The translations under genes were made by a program, and so were the position numbers. DNA of 64,000 bases from Marinobacter nitratireducens (lineage in GTDB: Bacteria; Pseudomonadota; Gammaproteobacteria; Pseudomonadales; Oleiphilaceae). This document shows positions 34,330 through 42,439 of this stretch, piece by piece. The stretch covers positions 62,001-126,000 of the forward strand of contig NZ_ANIE01000005.1 in NCBI RefSeq assembly GCF_000708045.1. Direction: 5' to 3'. Below the pieces are notes generated by a model. That model was not told where the DNA came from. It saw only the letters and a program-made list of their open reading frames with translations, and did not search any database. How positions within the stretch are numbered: position 1 is the first letter of the stretch; every line of letters starts with the position of its first letter.

Positions 34330-35550
34330 ATGGATGCCATCGAACGTATTTATCAGGAGCAGTCACGCCGGGTGCTTGCAACGCTCATCCGATTACTGGG
34401 AGATTTTGTTCTGGCCGAGGAAGCCATGCAGGAGGCATTTACTGCTGCGCTTCATCAATGGCCGGGGGAGGGGGTCCCGGACAATCCGGCGGCGTGGCTG
34501 ATTCGGATCGGGCAGCGCCGGGGCATTGATCAGATCCGGCGTAAACAGACCGCACGGCAACATGCTCACCTTCTTGAGCAGCCTGACGACACCCAGGAAA
34601 CTCTGGATGAGCAGAGTATCGAGGATGATCAACTCAGGCTGTTGTTTACCTGTTGTCATCCTTCGTTGTCCCCGGATGCCAGAATAGCGTTGACGTTAAG
34701 AGAAATGTGCGGGTTAACTACGGAACAGGTGGCCCGAGCCCTGTTGCAGAAGCCTGCGACCCTGGCACAACGAATCGTGCGAGCTAAACGTAAAATCCGT
34801 CAGGATCGAATTCCTTACGAAGTGCCGGAAGCGAGGGCGTTACCAGAGCGCCTGCCGGGAGTACTCAGGGTGATCTACCTGGTCTTCAACGAAGGGTACT
34901 CCCGAAGTGATGGCGAGGTCATTGTGGATGTCAGTCTCTCGGCTGAGGCCATAAGGCTCGCGGAATCTCTCGTCGGGCAGTTGCCAGAGGGTGAGGTGTT
35001 CGGGTTGCTGTCCCTGATGTTACTGCAGGATTCCCGGCGTTATGCCCGGCAGGATGAGCATGGCGACCTGGTCACCCTGGATGAGCAGAATCGAACGTTA
35101 TGGGATGGCGACAACATCCGTTCTGGACTGGTGTGGCTGGAACAGGCGTTGGCCAGAACGCCGGCTGGACCATACACCCTTCAGGCTTCAATCGCTGCCA
35201 CTCATGCCCAGGCCGGTGTTGCCGAGGATACAGACTGGGCACGGATAGTCCGGCTTTACGAAGCGCTTTATCGACAACAACCTTCTCCCGTCATCGCGCT
35301 GAATCGCGCGGTAGCGACTGCGATGCGTGATACCCCCGCAGATGGCCTGCGGCTGTTGGATGAGTTGGCTTCCGAAAAGGCAATCCATACCTACCATTTC
35401 TTTCATGCTGCACGAGCAGACCTCTATCGCCGTAACGGCAATGTCGAGCAGGCCCGTTCAGCCTATGAGAGGGCACTTGCCCTTTCGGCTCAGGGCCCGG
35501 AACAGCGTTTTCTCCAACGCCGGCTGGATGAGCTGACGGGTCAATCCTGA
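34330..35550 (+). CDS. ECF42-type RNA polymerase sigma factor with TPR-like C-terminal extension
   Basis: 406 residues from the ATG at 34330; a GTG at 34321 is an alternative. Residues 1-170 are sigma regions 2 and 4 (YQEQSRRVLATLIRLLGDFVLAEEAMQEAF; LTTEQVARALLQKPATLAQRI). The rest is the long DUF6596/TPR-like extension (VIYLVFNEGYSRSDGE; VIALNRAVATAM) that defines ECF42 and is needed for activity. ECF42 genes are typically linked to YCII/DGPF proteins, and two lie directly downstream behind a matching promoter. No anti-sigma factor gene is present, as expected for this group. The signal is unknown. Confidence 0.92.
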   Translation: MDAIERIYQEQSRRVLATLIRLLGDFVLAEEAMQEAFTAALHQWPGEGVPDNPAAWLIRIGQRRGIDQIRRKQTARQHAHLLEQPDDTQETLDEQSIEDDQLRLLFTCCHPSLSPDARIALTLREMCGLTTEQVARALLQKPATLAQRIVRAKRKIRQDRIPYEVPEARALPERLPGVLRVIYLVFNEGYSRSDGEVIVDVSLSAEAIRLAESLVGQLPEGEVFGLLSLMLLQDSRRYARQDEHGDLVTLDEQNRTLWDGDNIRSGLVWLEQALARTPAGPYTLQASIAATHAQAGVAEDTDWARIVRLYEALYRQQPSPVIALNRAVATAMRDTPADGLRLLDELASEKAIHTYHFFHAARADLYRRNGNVEQARSAYERALALSAQGPEQRFLQRRLDELTGQS

Positions 35551-35568
35551 AAAAAATATTTGGCCTCG

Positions 35569-35597
35569 TGTCGATTTCCGTCTGAGTCACACGACTC
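35569..35597 (+). promoter_or_regulatory. ECF42-type promoter before the DGPF genes
   Basis: TGTCGA (35569-35574), a 17-nt spacer and CGACTC (35592-35597) agree with the reported ECF42 pattern TGTCGA/CGA(T/C). It lies 33 nt before the DGPF-VOC gene, downstream of the sigma factor gene, so the sigma factor can activate its partners separately from its own transcription. Confidence 0.72.
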
Positions 35598-35629
35598 ACT
35601 GATGAACCTATCGAACGGAGGAGACAACG

Positions 35630-36451
35630 ATGCAGTTTATCTTGATGCGTAAAGCGGATGCTGACACGGAAGGCGGTGTCATGCCCAGCGAGGAATTGCT
35701 TGGCGCCATGGCAGACTACAATGCGCGTATGACCCGTGCCGGCGTGTTTTTGACCGGTAACGGGATAAAGCCCTCCAAAGAAGGGTGCCGTATCTCGTTT
35801 CGTGACGGAAAGCCTCACGTCACCCGCGGTCCTTTCGATCAAACCTCGGAGTTGCTGGCGGGCTACAGTGTGCTCGAGGCCGATTCACTGGAAGAGGCCA
35901 TTGAATGGGCAAAGCAATGGCCAAGGGAAGATGCTGGAGGCAACGCCAATCTGGAGCTGCGTCCCTATTTCACGATGGAGGATTTTGAGCCAGGAGAAGC
36001 GCTGGATAAGCACTACCGCCAGCAGCGATTACCCTCACAGGTCAACGTTCACGTCAGTTTTGGCGGTAACTGCCGGGAAGCGATGAACTACTATGCAGAA
36101 CTGACAGGCGGCCATCTTGAATCCATTCTGACCTATGGCGAGACGCCTGCCGTTGACCAGGTTCCCGAGGAAAGACGAAACGACGTTATCCATGCCTCAT
36201 TGAACCTGAGAGGAACGCGAATCATGGGGGCCGACATGGTTGGAGACTGCTACCAGAAGCCCGTGGGCGCCCAGATACACATGGAATACGACAATCTGGA
36301 GCAGGCCGAGGCGTTGTTTTCGGCGCTGTCGGAAAAGGGTGAGGTAACCATGCCCTTTGAGGAAACATTCTGGGCTCACCGGTTCGGCATGCTGACGGAT
36401 CGCTTTGGAATTCAGTGGATGATCAGTTGCCAGACAAAACAGTGCCTGTGA
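35630..36451 (+). CDS. YCII/DGPF-domain protein fused to a PhnB-like VOC domain
   Basis: 273 residues. Residues 1-115 are a YCII-related domain with the motif as TRGPF in place of DGPF (KPHVTRGPFDQTSELLAGY). Residues 130-273 are a glyoxalase/VOC domain of the PhnB type (VNVHVSFGGNCREAMNYYAE). AACGGAGGAG precedes the ATG. The YCII fold is ferredoxin-like and its role in ECF42 systems is unknown; VOC proteins bind metals for isomerisation or antibiotic binding. It is the first gene after the ECF42 promoter. Confidence 0.86.
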   Translation: MQFILMRKADADTEGGVMPSEELLGAMADYNARMTRAGVFLTGNGIKPSKEGCRISFRDGKPHVTRGPFDQTSELLAGYSVLEADSLEEAIEWAKQWPREDAGGNANLELRPYFTMEDFEPGEALDKHYRQQRLPSQVNVHVSFGGNCREAMNYYAELTGGHLESILTYGETPAVDQVPEERRNDVIHASLNLRGTRIMGADMVGDCYQKPVGAQIHMEYDNLEQAEALFSALSEKGEVTMPFEETFWAHRFGMLTDRFGIQWMISCQTKQCL

Positions 36452-36469
36452 TAGGTGTTTTGTCTGGCA
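36428..36469 (+). other. Intercistronic hairpin with 14-bp perfect stem
   Basis: TGCCAGACAAAACA (36428-36441) and TGTTTTGTCTGGCA (36456-36469) are exact inverted arms around a 14-nt loop that contains the stop codon of the DGPF-VOC gene. The right arm is followed at once by AAAAAGGAGAGG, the ribosome binding region of the next gene. Likely an mRNA stability or translation control element. Confidence 0.65.
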
Positions 36470-36487
36470 CAAAAAGGAGAGGAAACG

Positions 36488-36847
36488 ATGAAATACGTGG
36501 CTCTGGTCTATTACCAGGAGAGCATTATCAACGCCATGTCAGAGCAGGAGTGGCATGACCTGAACCAGGAGTGCGTGGCTGGCGTGGAGCGGCTCACGAA
36601 TCAGGGGCATTTTTTGGCGGGTCAGGCGTTGCAGCCAACGGATACTGCAACGACGGTGCAGGTTCGTGATGATGAAATGCTGATTACCGACGGTCCATTT
36701 GCGGAGACCAAAGAGCAGCTGGCGGGTTTTTACATGCTGGATGCCCGGGACTTGAATGAAGCTTTGCAATTGGCCAGTCGAATTCCACCGGCCCGCTTTG
36801 GCAGCATTGAGGTGCGCGCGGTGCGCGAGTTACCACCCAGGGATTAA
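36488..36847 (+). CDS. YCII/DGPF-domain protein
   Basis: 119 residues from the ATG at 36488 with AAAGGAGAGG upstream. It starts MKYVALVYYQES and holds LITDGPFAETKEQLAGFYML, the defining DGPF motif. This is the classic small partner of ECF42 sigma factors. The fold is a dimeric ferredoxin-like barrel; no catalytic role is established. It is separated from the preceding gene by the 14-bp hairpin and followed 15 nt later by the shortened DUF1428 gene. Confidence 0.9.
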   Translation: MKYVALVYYQESIINAMSEQEWHDLNQECVAGVERLTNQGHFLAGQALQPTDTATTVQVRDDEMLITDGPFAETKEQLAGFYMLDARDLNEALQLASRIPPARFGSIEVRAVRELPPRD

Positions 36848-36862
36848 AACAGGAGCATGATG

Positions 36863-37051
36863 ATGAGCTACATCGATGGATTTGTTGCAGCTGTGGTGTT
36901 CTCATGGGTTGTCTGGCCCTCCCGTGAGGTGCGGGATAGCGCGATGCCGCGGATTATGGAAGACCCACGTTTGCATCCGGATACGAATCCGATGCCTTTC
37001 GATGGCAAGAGACTGATTTATGGTGGTTTCGATGTCATTGTTGATGTGTGA
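36863..37051 (+). CDS. DUF1428 (YbaA-like) protein with a large in-frame internal deletion
   Basis: 62 residues (three successive ATGs at 36857, 36860 and 36863 follow AGGAG). The start MSYIDGFVAAV and the end PMPFDGKRLIYGGFDVIVDV match the two ends of DUF1428/YbaA proteins, which are about 117 residues. Residue 11 joins directly to VFSWVVWPSREVRD, which normally begins near residue 66, so about 55 residues are missing in frame. The core of the fold is therefore lost; it may be a relic still translated, or an assembly artefact. It is the last gene of the DGPF set. Confidence 0.82.
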   Translation: MSYIDGFVAAVVFSWVVWPSREVRDSAMPRIMEDPRLHPDTNPMPFDGKRLIYGGFDVIVDV

Positions 37052-37073
37052 TCGATCCAGTTCTGTTAAAGAC

Positions 37074-38486
37074 CTAAGCTGATCCGGTCGGGGGGAGGGG
37101 AAGTATCACTGATACTTTCAGGCCCAGTCCATCCGGTCCACTGTCTAGCTGGATATCTCCTCCCATCCCGCGAATCAGCGTCCGGGCGATCGCCAGTCCC
37201 AGTCCGGCTCCACCGGTATCCCGGCTTCGGGATTGTTCGAGTCGATAGAACGGCTCGAACACGCTCTCCCTCTCGGCTTCGGGAATACCTGGGCCGCAGT
37301 CAATGATCGTCACGATTGCATTGTGTTCGCTGCAGGACAGGCTGGCTTCAACACGTCGTCCGTAAGTCACGCCGTTCTCGATCAGGTTGCGCAGGGCGCG
37401 TTTGAGTGCCTCGGGTTGTCCCTGCAAAACGCATCGTGGACTGTCGTGGTATTCCACCGCCATCCCAATATCCTGCAGGTCAGAGCAAAGGCTATCCAGC
37501 AGGGTGGCGATGTCGTAGCGCCGGTATTGCTCTGTGGTACTTCCGCGAATGAAATCCAGGGTTGCTTCGGAAAGGGACTGCATCTCCTCCAGTGTTGCCA
37601 GAAGGCGGGTTTTGTCCTCGCCATCGGGTAGCATTTCAACGCGCAAGCGCATGGATGTGATGGGGGTTCTCAAGTCGTGCGCGAGCGCAGCCAGCAGGCG
37701 CTCCCTGTCCTGTTGGGCGCGGCCTACCTGGTGCTGCATCTGGTTGAATGCCCGGGTGACTTCGCGAATGTCTTCCGGGCCTCGCTCATCCACATGAACC
37801 TTTTCTCCGCGGGCGAAGGCATGGGCGGCCGCGCTGAGTTCGTTCACCGGTTTAAGGATTCGCCGGATAGCCACCAGAACCGTCAGTGTCAGCAGGATGG
37901 CGGTAACGCCAACGCTGCTGAGGGTGGCTTTCAGCCAGAGCCAGGAGGGCGCGGAAGGTTGCGCACTCGCGTTAAACCAATCACCTGATGCCAGCGCTAT
38001 GGATGCCTTGAGCGTTGGTGGGCATTCCCGTTCTTCGTGTTCCTCGTCACGTTCATGATGGTCATCATCGTCTCTTTCGTGCTCTTCGTCTTCATCATGA
38101 TCCGACTCGTGGTGCTGTATGCATGCCAGATCATCCGTCGCAATGGAGCTTCGAACCTGGCCCGGTTCCAGCTTCAGTTGCTGTAATAGTTGATCGCTAA
38201 TGGCCGATGAGTTGTCAGCCGTCAGGGAAGGGGCGCTGTCGATAGACAGGCGCATGGTCGGATTTGTCAGTGCGCGTATGATACGAGCCTGGCGTTCGGG
38301 CACGGCGCTGTCCAGCAGGGTATAGGCGTCTGAAAAGCGTTCCAGAACGTGCTCTTGTCCAGCGCTTCGCAAAGCTCCCTGGCGCTCTCCGGCCAGGATT
38401 CCGATGGTGATGATCTGGGCAATCAGGAGAACGGCAATCAGCAGGAGTGCCAGTTGTCCACCCGCACGTCGTGGCCAGAGCGTCAT
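37074..38486 (-). CDS. Sensor histidine kinase with a His/Asp/Glu-rich periplasmic loop
   Basis: A 470-residue inner-membrane kinase. Helix 1 spans about 10-32 and helix 2 about 185-208. Between them, residues 122-155 form a loop bounded by two cysteines with seven histidines and nineteen acidic residues, a likely metal-binding site. HAMP follows (about 208-262), then HisKA with LAHDLRTPITS (histidine phosphorylated) and HATPase_c with NLIENGVTYG, DCGPGIPEA and GGAGLGLAIAR. Its ATG overlaps the stop of the response regulator gene by 4 nt. The loop suggests sensing of a divalent metal ion such as Zn, Ni, Cu or Ca; which one cannot be told. Confidence 0.9.
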   Translation of the reverse strand: MTLWPRRAGGQLALLLIAVLLIAQIITIGILAGERQGALRSAGQEHVLERFSDAYTLLDSAVPERQARIIRALTNPTMRLSIDSAPSLTADNSSAISDQLLQQLKLEPGQVRSSIATDDLACIQHHESDHDEDEEHERDDDDHHERDEEHEERECPPTLKASIALASGDWFNASAQPSAPSWLWLKATLSSVGVTAILLTLTVLVAIRRILKPVNELSAAAHAFARGEKVHVDERGPEDIREVTRAFNQMQHQVGRAQQDRERLLAALAHDLRTPITSMRLRVEMLPDGEDKTRLLATLEEMQSLSEATLDFIRGSTTEQYRRYDIATLLDSLCSDLQDIGMAVEYHDSPRCVLQGQPEALKRALRNLIENGVTYGRRVEASLSCSEHNAIVTIIDCGPGIPEAERESVFEPFYRLEQSRSRDTGGAGLGLAIARTLIRGMGGDIQLDSGPDGLGLKVSVILPLPPTGSA

Positions 38487-39208
38487 TCGCTTTCACCTCC
38501 AACGCTTGCGATCCACTGATACCCGCCGCCCCAAATGGTCTTGATCAGCTTTGGGTGGCGAGCGTCGGGATCGATTTTCCGCCTCAAACGACTAACGTGG
38601 TTATCGATGCTGCGATCGAACGCATCGGCTTCTCGCCCCTGAATCAGGTCCATCAACTGGTCTCGGGAGAGGACCCTGCCAGCGTGCTCCAGGAAGGCCA
38701 GTAGCAGCTTGTATTCTGCAGTACTGAGGGAAACCTCTACGCCCTCCTGATCGATCAGTTGATGTCTGTCTACATCGAGCGTCCAGCCTTCAAACACGAG
38801 TCGCTGTCCGACCATGGCACTGCGCTGGGGAGGGAGCGCCGCTGTTCGCCTCAATACAGCTTTGATGCGGGCGAGTAATTCACGGGGGTTGAAGGGTTTG
38901 GTCAGATAATCGTCCGCGCCCATTTCCAGGCCGATGATGCGATCGGTTTCCTCACTCATGGCTGTTAACAGGATGACAGGTAGTTCGGTGTGCTCGCGCA
39001 GATAGCGGCACAGTGTCAGTCCATCATCGCCGGGCATCATGATGTCCAGTACCACGAGATCCACTGTATGGTCCCTCAACTTTCGCTTCATGGCGTCGCC
39101 GCCATCGGCAACCTGAACCCGCATGCCGTGATCCTGAAGATACCGACCGACCAGATCCCGAATGTCACGGTGATCATCCACCACCAGAATCATCGGAGAA
39201 TCGCTCAC
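38483..39208 (-). CDS. OmpR-family response regulator
   Basis: 241 residues from a GTG at 39208 (VSDSPMILVVDDHRDIRDL); the frame is open to 39385, but the upstream part is the divergent promoter region. The receiver domain has DD near residues 10-11, the phospho-acceptor in LVVLDIMMPGDDG, and the lysine in LTKPF. The C-terminal winged helix (LSTAEYKLLLAFLEHAGRVLSRDQLM) is OmpR/PhoB type. It should act with the overlapping kinase gene. A GACAAAT direct repeat with 10-bp period in the shared upstream region is a candidate binding site. Confidence 0.9.
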   Translation of the reverse strand: MSDSPMILVVDDHRDIRDLVGRYLQDHGMRVQVADGGDAMKRKLRDHTVDLVVLDIMMPGDDGLTLCRYLREHTELPVILLTAMSEETDRIIGLEMGADDYLTKPFNPRELLARIKAVLRRTAALPPQRSAMVGQRLVFEGWTLDVDRHQLIDQEGVEVSLSTAEYKLLLAFLEHAGRVLSRDQLMDLIQGREADAFDRSIDNHVSRLRRKIDPDARHPKLIKTIWGGGYQWIASVGGESE

Positions 39209-39275
39209 TCTTAACCCCACCCTTTGTTTGATGGCTCCGATTATAGGGGAGTAATCCCGTGTCGTGGGAATGGGG

Positions 39276-39324
39276 TTGTCGTAAACCGTCGCAACCAAAG
39301 ACTTTGCGACAAATTGAGACAAAT
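39276..39324. promoter_or_regulatory. Candidate response-regulator operator
   Basis: GTCGCAA (39288-39294) and TTGCGAC (39304-39310) are perfect inverted arms 9 nt apart. Overlapping the right arm, GACAAAT occurs twice (39308-39314 and 39318-39324) with a 10-bp period, the phasing typical of OmpR-family sites. The cluster is about 100 nt from both the regulator and the periplasmic protein genes. Confidence 0.55.
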
Positions 39325-39420
39325 CGGCCGTTGTCTGGAGATATCTCTGCGACAGTTTGTTGCTGGAATGAACACCCACAGGCAAGCGCCTTGTGTATCA
39401 AACCAGTAAGGAGTTCTTCT

Positions 39421-39765
39421 ATGAAAAAAGTGACTGCATTCATGGCCGTGTCTTCGGTTGCCCTGATGACCGCTTTGCCCTTTGTTGTTTCGGCGGATGA
39501 TGATCGCTGGGAAGACGAGCGATACGAATACCGGCGCAATGATCTGTCCATGGGAGGGCAGCAAGAGCAGTACAGTGCTGACGAAATGAAAATCATGGCC
39601 CATGGCCGGGCTCTACAACGGTTTGGTCCAGGCGTTCAGGTTGCGATGAATGAGACAGCCGACGGTACTTACCGGGTCGAACTGCGCGATCAAGAGCAGA
39701 ACCTGATCCGTGAGCACGAGTTCAATCGCTTCGGTGGTCGGGTTCGTGGTTCCAATCACGATTAA
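39421..39765 (+). CDS. Small exported protein of unknown function
   Basis: 114 residues from the ATG at 39421, preceded by AAGGAG. A signal peptide (MKKVTAFMAVSSVALMTALP) is probably cleaved near VVSA before DDD. The mature part is about 90 residues, rich in Asp, Glu and Arg at its start and followed by a mixed segment (EMKIMAHGRALQRFGPGVQV). It has a charged N-terminal tail. The gene is divergent from the metal-sensor-like two-component system and upstream of cytochrome b561, so it is probably a target of that system. Family not recognised; it could be a PepSY-like carrier. Confidence 0.78.
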   Translation: MKKVTAFMAVSSVALMTALPFVVSADDDRWEDERYEYRRNDLSMGGQQEQYSADEMKIMAHGRALQRFGPGVQVAMNETADGTYRVELRDQEQNLIREHEFNRFGGRVRGSNHD

Positions 39766-39828
39766 CAAGGATTGATAGCGGCAGCGTCGGGGATCGGCGC
39801 TGGCCGGCTGTCCGGCAGGAGATGAACG

Positions 39829-40353
39829 ATGAGTATGATGGATGCTGATAACCGGTACGGGGCGGTTTCCCGGGCCCTGCACTGGTCGATGGCAATACTG
39901 TTGCTGGTGAACCTCAGCTCTGAAGTCTGGTTCGAAGCACTTGAGCACCGTTGGTCGGATTCGGATCTGATGGCCTGGCACCAGACTCTGGGGCTGACGG
40001 TGTTCGGGTTGCTACTGTTCAGGCTTGCCTGGCGTTGGGTAAACCGGTCAAAAATCTCCATGCCAGAGAACTGGGCCAGGATGGCGAAGATCGGACACTT
40101 GGCGCTCTACGGATTGATGATCCTTATGCCATTGTCCGGGTTGGCAACATCGCTCGGTGAGGGCGATCCGGTGTCTTTGTTCGGCTGGATGGTGTTTGCG
40201 CCGGGGCCTGAAATGGAATGGCTGGAAGATGCCGGCGAGGAGATTCACGAGGTGTTGGCAACGGTCTTCTGGGCGGCTATCGGCATCCATGTGGCAGCGG
40301 CACTTGCCCACCAATTCTGGTTGGGTGACCGGGTCATGAAACGGATGGCGTGA
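39829..40353 (+). CDS. Cytochrome b561-family protein
   Basis: 174 residues with four predicted membrane helices. Heme-ligating histidines are expected in RALHWSMA (near 17), AWHQTLG (near 51), and IHVAAALAHQFW near the end. The last helix and charged tail fit CybB-type cytochrome b561. CAGGAG lies 8 nt before the ATG. These proteins pass electrons from quinol to periplasmic acceptors. It follows the small exported protein by 63 nt and may be controlled by the adjacent two-component system. Confidence 0.88.
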   Translation: MSMMDADNRYGAVSRALHWSMAILLLVNLSSEVWFEALEHRWSDSDLMAWHQTLGLTVFGLLLFRLAWRWVNRSKISMPENWARMAKIGHLALYGLMILMPLSGLATSLGEGDPVSLFGWMVFAPGPEMEWLEDAGEEIHEVLATVFWAAIGIHVAAALAHQFWLGDRVMKRMA

Positions 40354-40356
40354 TGA

Positions 40357-40767
40357 TCAGAGCACTTTTCCCCTGAGTGCCTTGGTCTGGCCCCGACGGG
40401 TTTTATTGTCCACCCGTCGTCGTTGGGAAGCCTTGGTGGGTCTGGTCGCCCGCCGGGCTTTCTGCTGTTTTACGGCGCGCTGAATCAGGGCTTTCAATCG
40501 CTCCAGGGCGTCTTCACGATTCTGTTCATAGGTCCGGAAAGACTGGGCCTTGATGATGATTATGCCGTCCTTGGTGATGCGCTGATCAGAGAGCGATAGC
40601 AGTCGTTCCTTGTAAAACGGTGGCAGGGTGGAGCGGGGGATATCAAAACGCAGGTGCACCGCCGAGGCTACCTTGTTGACGTTCTGGCCCCCAGCGCCTT
40701 GGGCGCGGATCTGGGTGATCTGAATTTCCCAGTCCGCAAGTTCTACTGCATTGGAAATCTTCAACAT
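40357..40767 (-). CDS. arfB: Alternative ribosome-rescue factor ArfB
   Basis: 136 residues with the GGQ peptidyl-tRNA hydrolysis motif at 26-28 (RAQGAGGQNVNKVASAVHL) and a basic C-terminal tail (KTRRGQTKALRGKVL) that enters the mRNA channel. Both parts are diagnostic of ArfB/YaeJ, which releases ribosomes stalled without a stop codon. Its ATG is two nucleotides after the stop of the efflux pump gene, so it is probably cotranscribed. Confidence 0.93.
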   Translation of the reverse strand: MLKISNAVELADWEIQITQIRAQGAGGQNVNKVASAVHLRFDIPRSTLPPFYKERLLSLSDQRITKDGIIIIKAQSFRTYEQNREDALERLKALIQRAVKQQKARRATRPTKASQRRRVDNKTRRGQTKALRGKVL

Positions 40768-40769
40768 AT

Positions 40770-41960
40770 CTATGCCAGGGCTAACTCTCTCTCAACAGCT
40801 TTAGGGGCTCCCAGCGCCAGAAGCACTGCGCCAGCGGAACAGGCTAGCATGCTGGCAACGATTGGCAAAAGCTGGCCCCCTCCGAAGACGGAAGATAAGG
40901 CGCTGATGCCGCCCGCGATCGTGAACTGCGATGCGCCCAGCAATGCCGCAGCTGTTCCCCCGAGATGAGGGAAAAACTCCAGCGCATTCGCCATGTTGTT
41001 GGGAACGATGGCGCCTTGCCAGCCAATGGCCGCGATAATAAACGGGGCAACCAGCCAGAGCGGTGAGTCCAGCGCCACGACAGTCACCAGCCCTACAAGG
41101 GCCAGGAATTGTAGTGATACCTGAACGCGCAGAAGCGCTACCGACGAGAATCGACGCAACAGAGGCCGGTTAATCAGATTCAACACCGCCATCAGGGCGA
41201 TGTTGGCGGCGAACAGAATCGAAAACATGCTTTTCGATAGCCCGAACCACTCCTGATAAATAAAGGAAGAATGGGTGATGAACAGCAGCATGGAGCTGAA
41301 GCAAAGCACCTGAATACCGACGAATCGCATGGTGGTTTTATGACGCAGAACCAGCAGGTAATTGGTGGCCAGGGTTTTAACGGGGGTGGTTGCCGGCGGC
41401 CGCGGCTGGAGTTTCGGGAACAGAAACGTTTGGAGCGCAACGGCCAGGAACAGCGCATAGCCGGCCAAAAGCACGAATATGCCATGCCAGTCACCCAGGG
41501 TCAGCATCAGGGCGCCGAGTGAGGGCGCAGCGGCGGGCGCGATAAACATGATCAGGCCGATGAGTCCGAACAGCCTGGCCGCTTCCTGGCCATTGACCTG
41601 ATCCCGAACAATAGCTGGTACGGACACCGCACAAAACGCACCGCCGATACCCTGAACGATGCGCCAGGTCACCATGGCGGACAGGGAGTCCGCCAGTGAC
41701 ACCATGACGCCGGCGGTGGCAAAAATAGCAAGGCCACCAAGCAATATGGGGCGGCGGCCGTATCGATCGGAGAGCGGGCCACCGACAAGTTGTGCAAGTC
41801 CCAGGGTGCTTACGTAAGCGCTCAGGGTTAACCCGACATCTGCGAGCGGAATGCCCAGAGCGTCGGAAATATCGGGAAAGGCTGGCAGGTAGGCATCCAG
41901 CGCCAGAGGGCCCAGAGCGACTGTCATTCCGAGCAGTAATGCAAGTTGAAAATGAGACAC
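40770..41960 (-). CDS. Bcr/CflA-family multidrug efflux MFS transporter
   Basis: 396 residues with twelve hydrophobic helices. GTG start with AAAGGAGG 6 nt upstream. Motifs include LGPLALDAYLPAFPDIS in helix 1 and GGPLSDRYGRRPILLGG in the loop 2-3, both typical of Bcr/CflA drug:proton antiporters of the DHA1 family. Exported substrates may include bicyclomycin, chloramphenicol or sulfonamides, but are not determined by sequence. It is followed by arfB. Confidence 0.9.
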   Translation of the reverse strand: MSHFQLALLLGMTVALGPLALDAYLPAFPDISDALGIPLADVGLTLSAYVSTLGLAQLVGGPLSDRYGRRPILLGGLAIFATAGVMVSLADSLSAMVTWRIVQGIGGAFCAVSVPAIVRDQVNGQEAARLFGLIGLIMFIAPAAAPSLGALMLTLGDWHGIFVLLAGYALFLAVALQTFLFPKLQPRPPATTPVKTLATNYLLVLRHKTTMRFVGIQVLCFSSMLLFITHSSFIYQEWFGLSKSMFSILFAANIALMAVLNLINRPLLRRFSSVALLRVQVSLQFLALVGLVTVVALDSPLWLVAPFIIAAIGWQGAIVPNNMANALEFFPHLGGTAAALLGASQFTIAGGISALSSVFGGGQLLPIVASMLACSAGAVLLALGAPKAVERELALA

Positions 41961-42094
41961 AATCCACCTCCTTTGTAGATAGAAAGCTAACTAAGATCGT
42001 GATATATCGCCATGCGAAGTTTCCGAAGCCGGATTTCTGATAGTATTTCAGGCTGCTATAAACGGCAGAGCCGATAACCTGGAGAGCGAGATTC

Positions 42095-42403
42095 GTGAAT
42101 TACCGCTATTTGATTGCTATTGCCGCTGCAGCCGCTTTGTCCGGCTGCCAGACCTCTACCTACATGTCGAGCGCCGCAACCGACGGCGATGGCGTCACCT
42201 GCAGTGAAATCTATCAGGCCTTCGATGCCTATGACAGCGACCGCCAGTCGGCCTCTGCCCTGGCCGACCTGAGCCGCCTGATCAGCCCGACGGCCGGTAG
42301 TTACGCAGACATGGGTGTCAATCAGGCGTCCAAGTACTACGAGCAGATCAAGGCCAGTGCCAATCTCGCGCTTGCAGTTCGTGGCTGCGAGCCCGTGAAT
42401 TGA
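42095..42403 (+). CDS. Small lipoprotein of unknown function
   Basis: 102 residues from a GTG at 42095 with GGAGAG upstream. The signal MNYRYLIAIAAAAALSGC ends in a lipobox with cysteine 18. The mature part is an acidic, helical segment (TCSEIYQAFDAYDSDRQSAS) with two further cysteines, the last near the C-terminus, which could form a disulfide. It is divergent from the efflux pump and upstream of a small conserved protein. Family unknown. Confidence 0.75.
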   Translation: MNYRYLIAIAAAAALSGCQTSTYMSSAATDGDGVTCSEIYQAFDAYDSDRQSASALADLSRLISPTAGSYADMGVNQASKYYEQIKASANLALAVRGCEPVN

Positions 42404-42439
42404 GGCCAAAATCCAACCTGACGTTCTGGAAGCTGTAAA

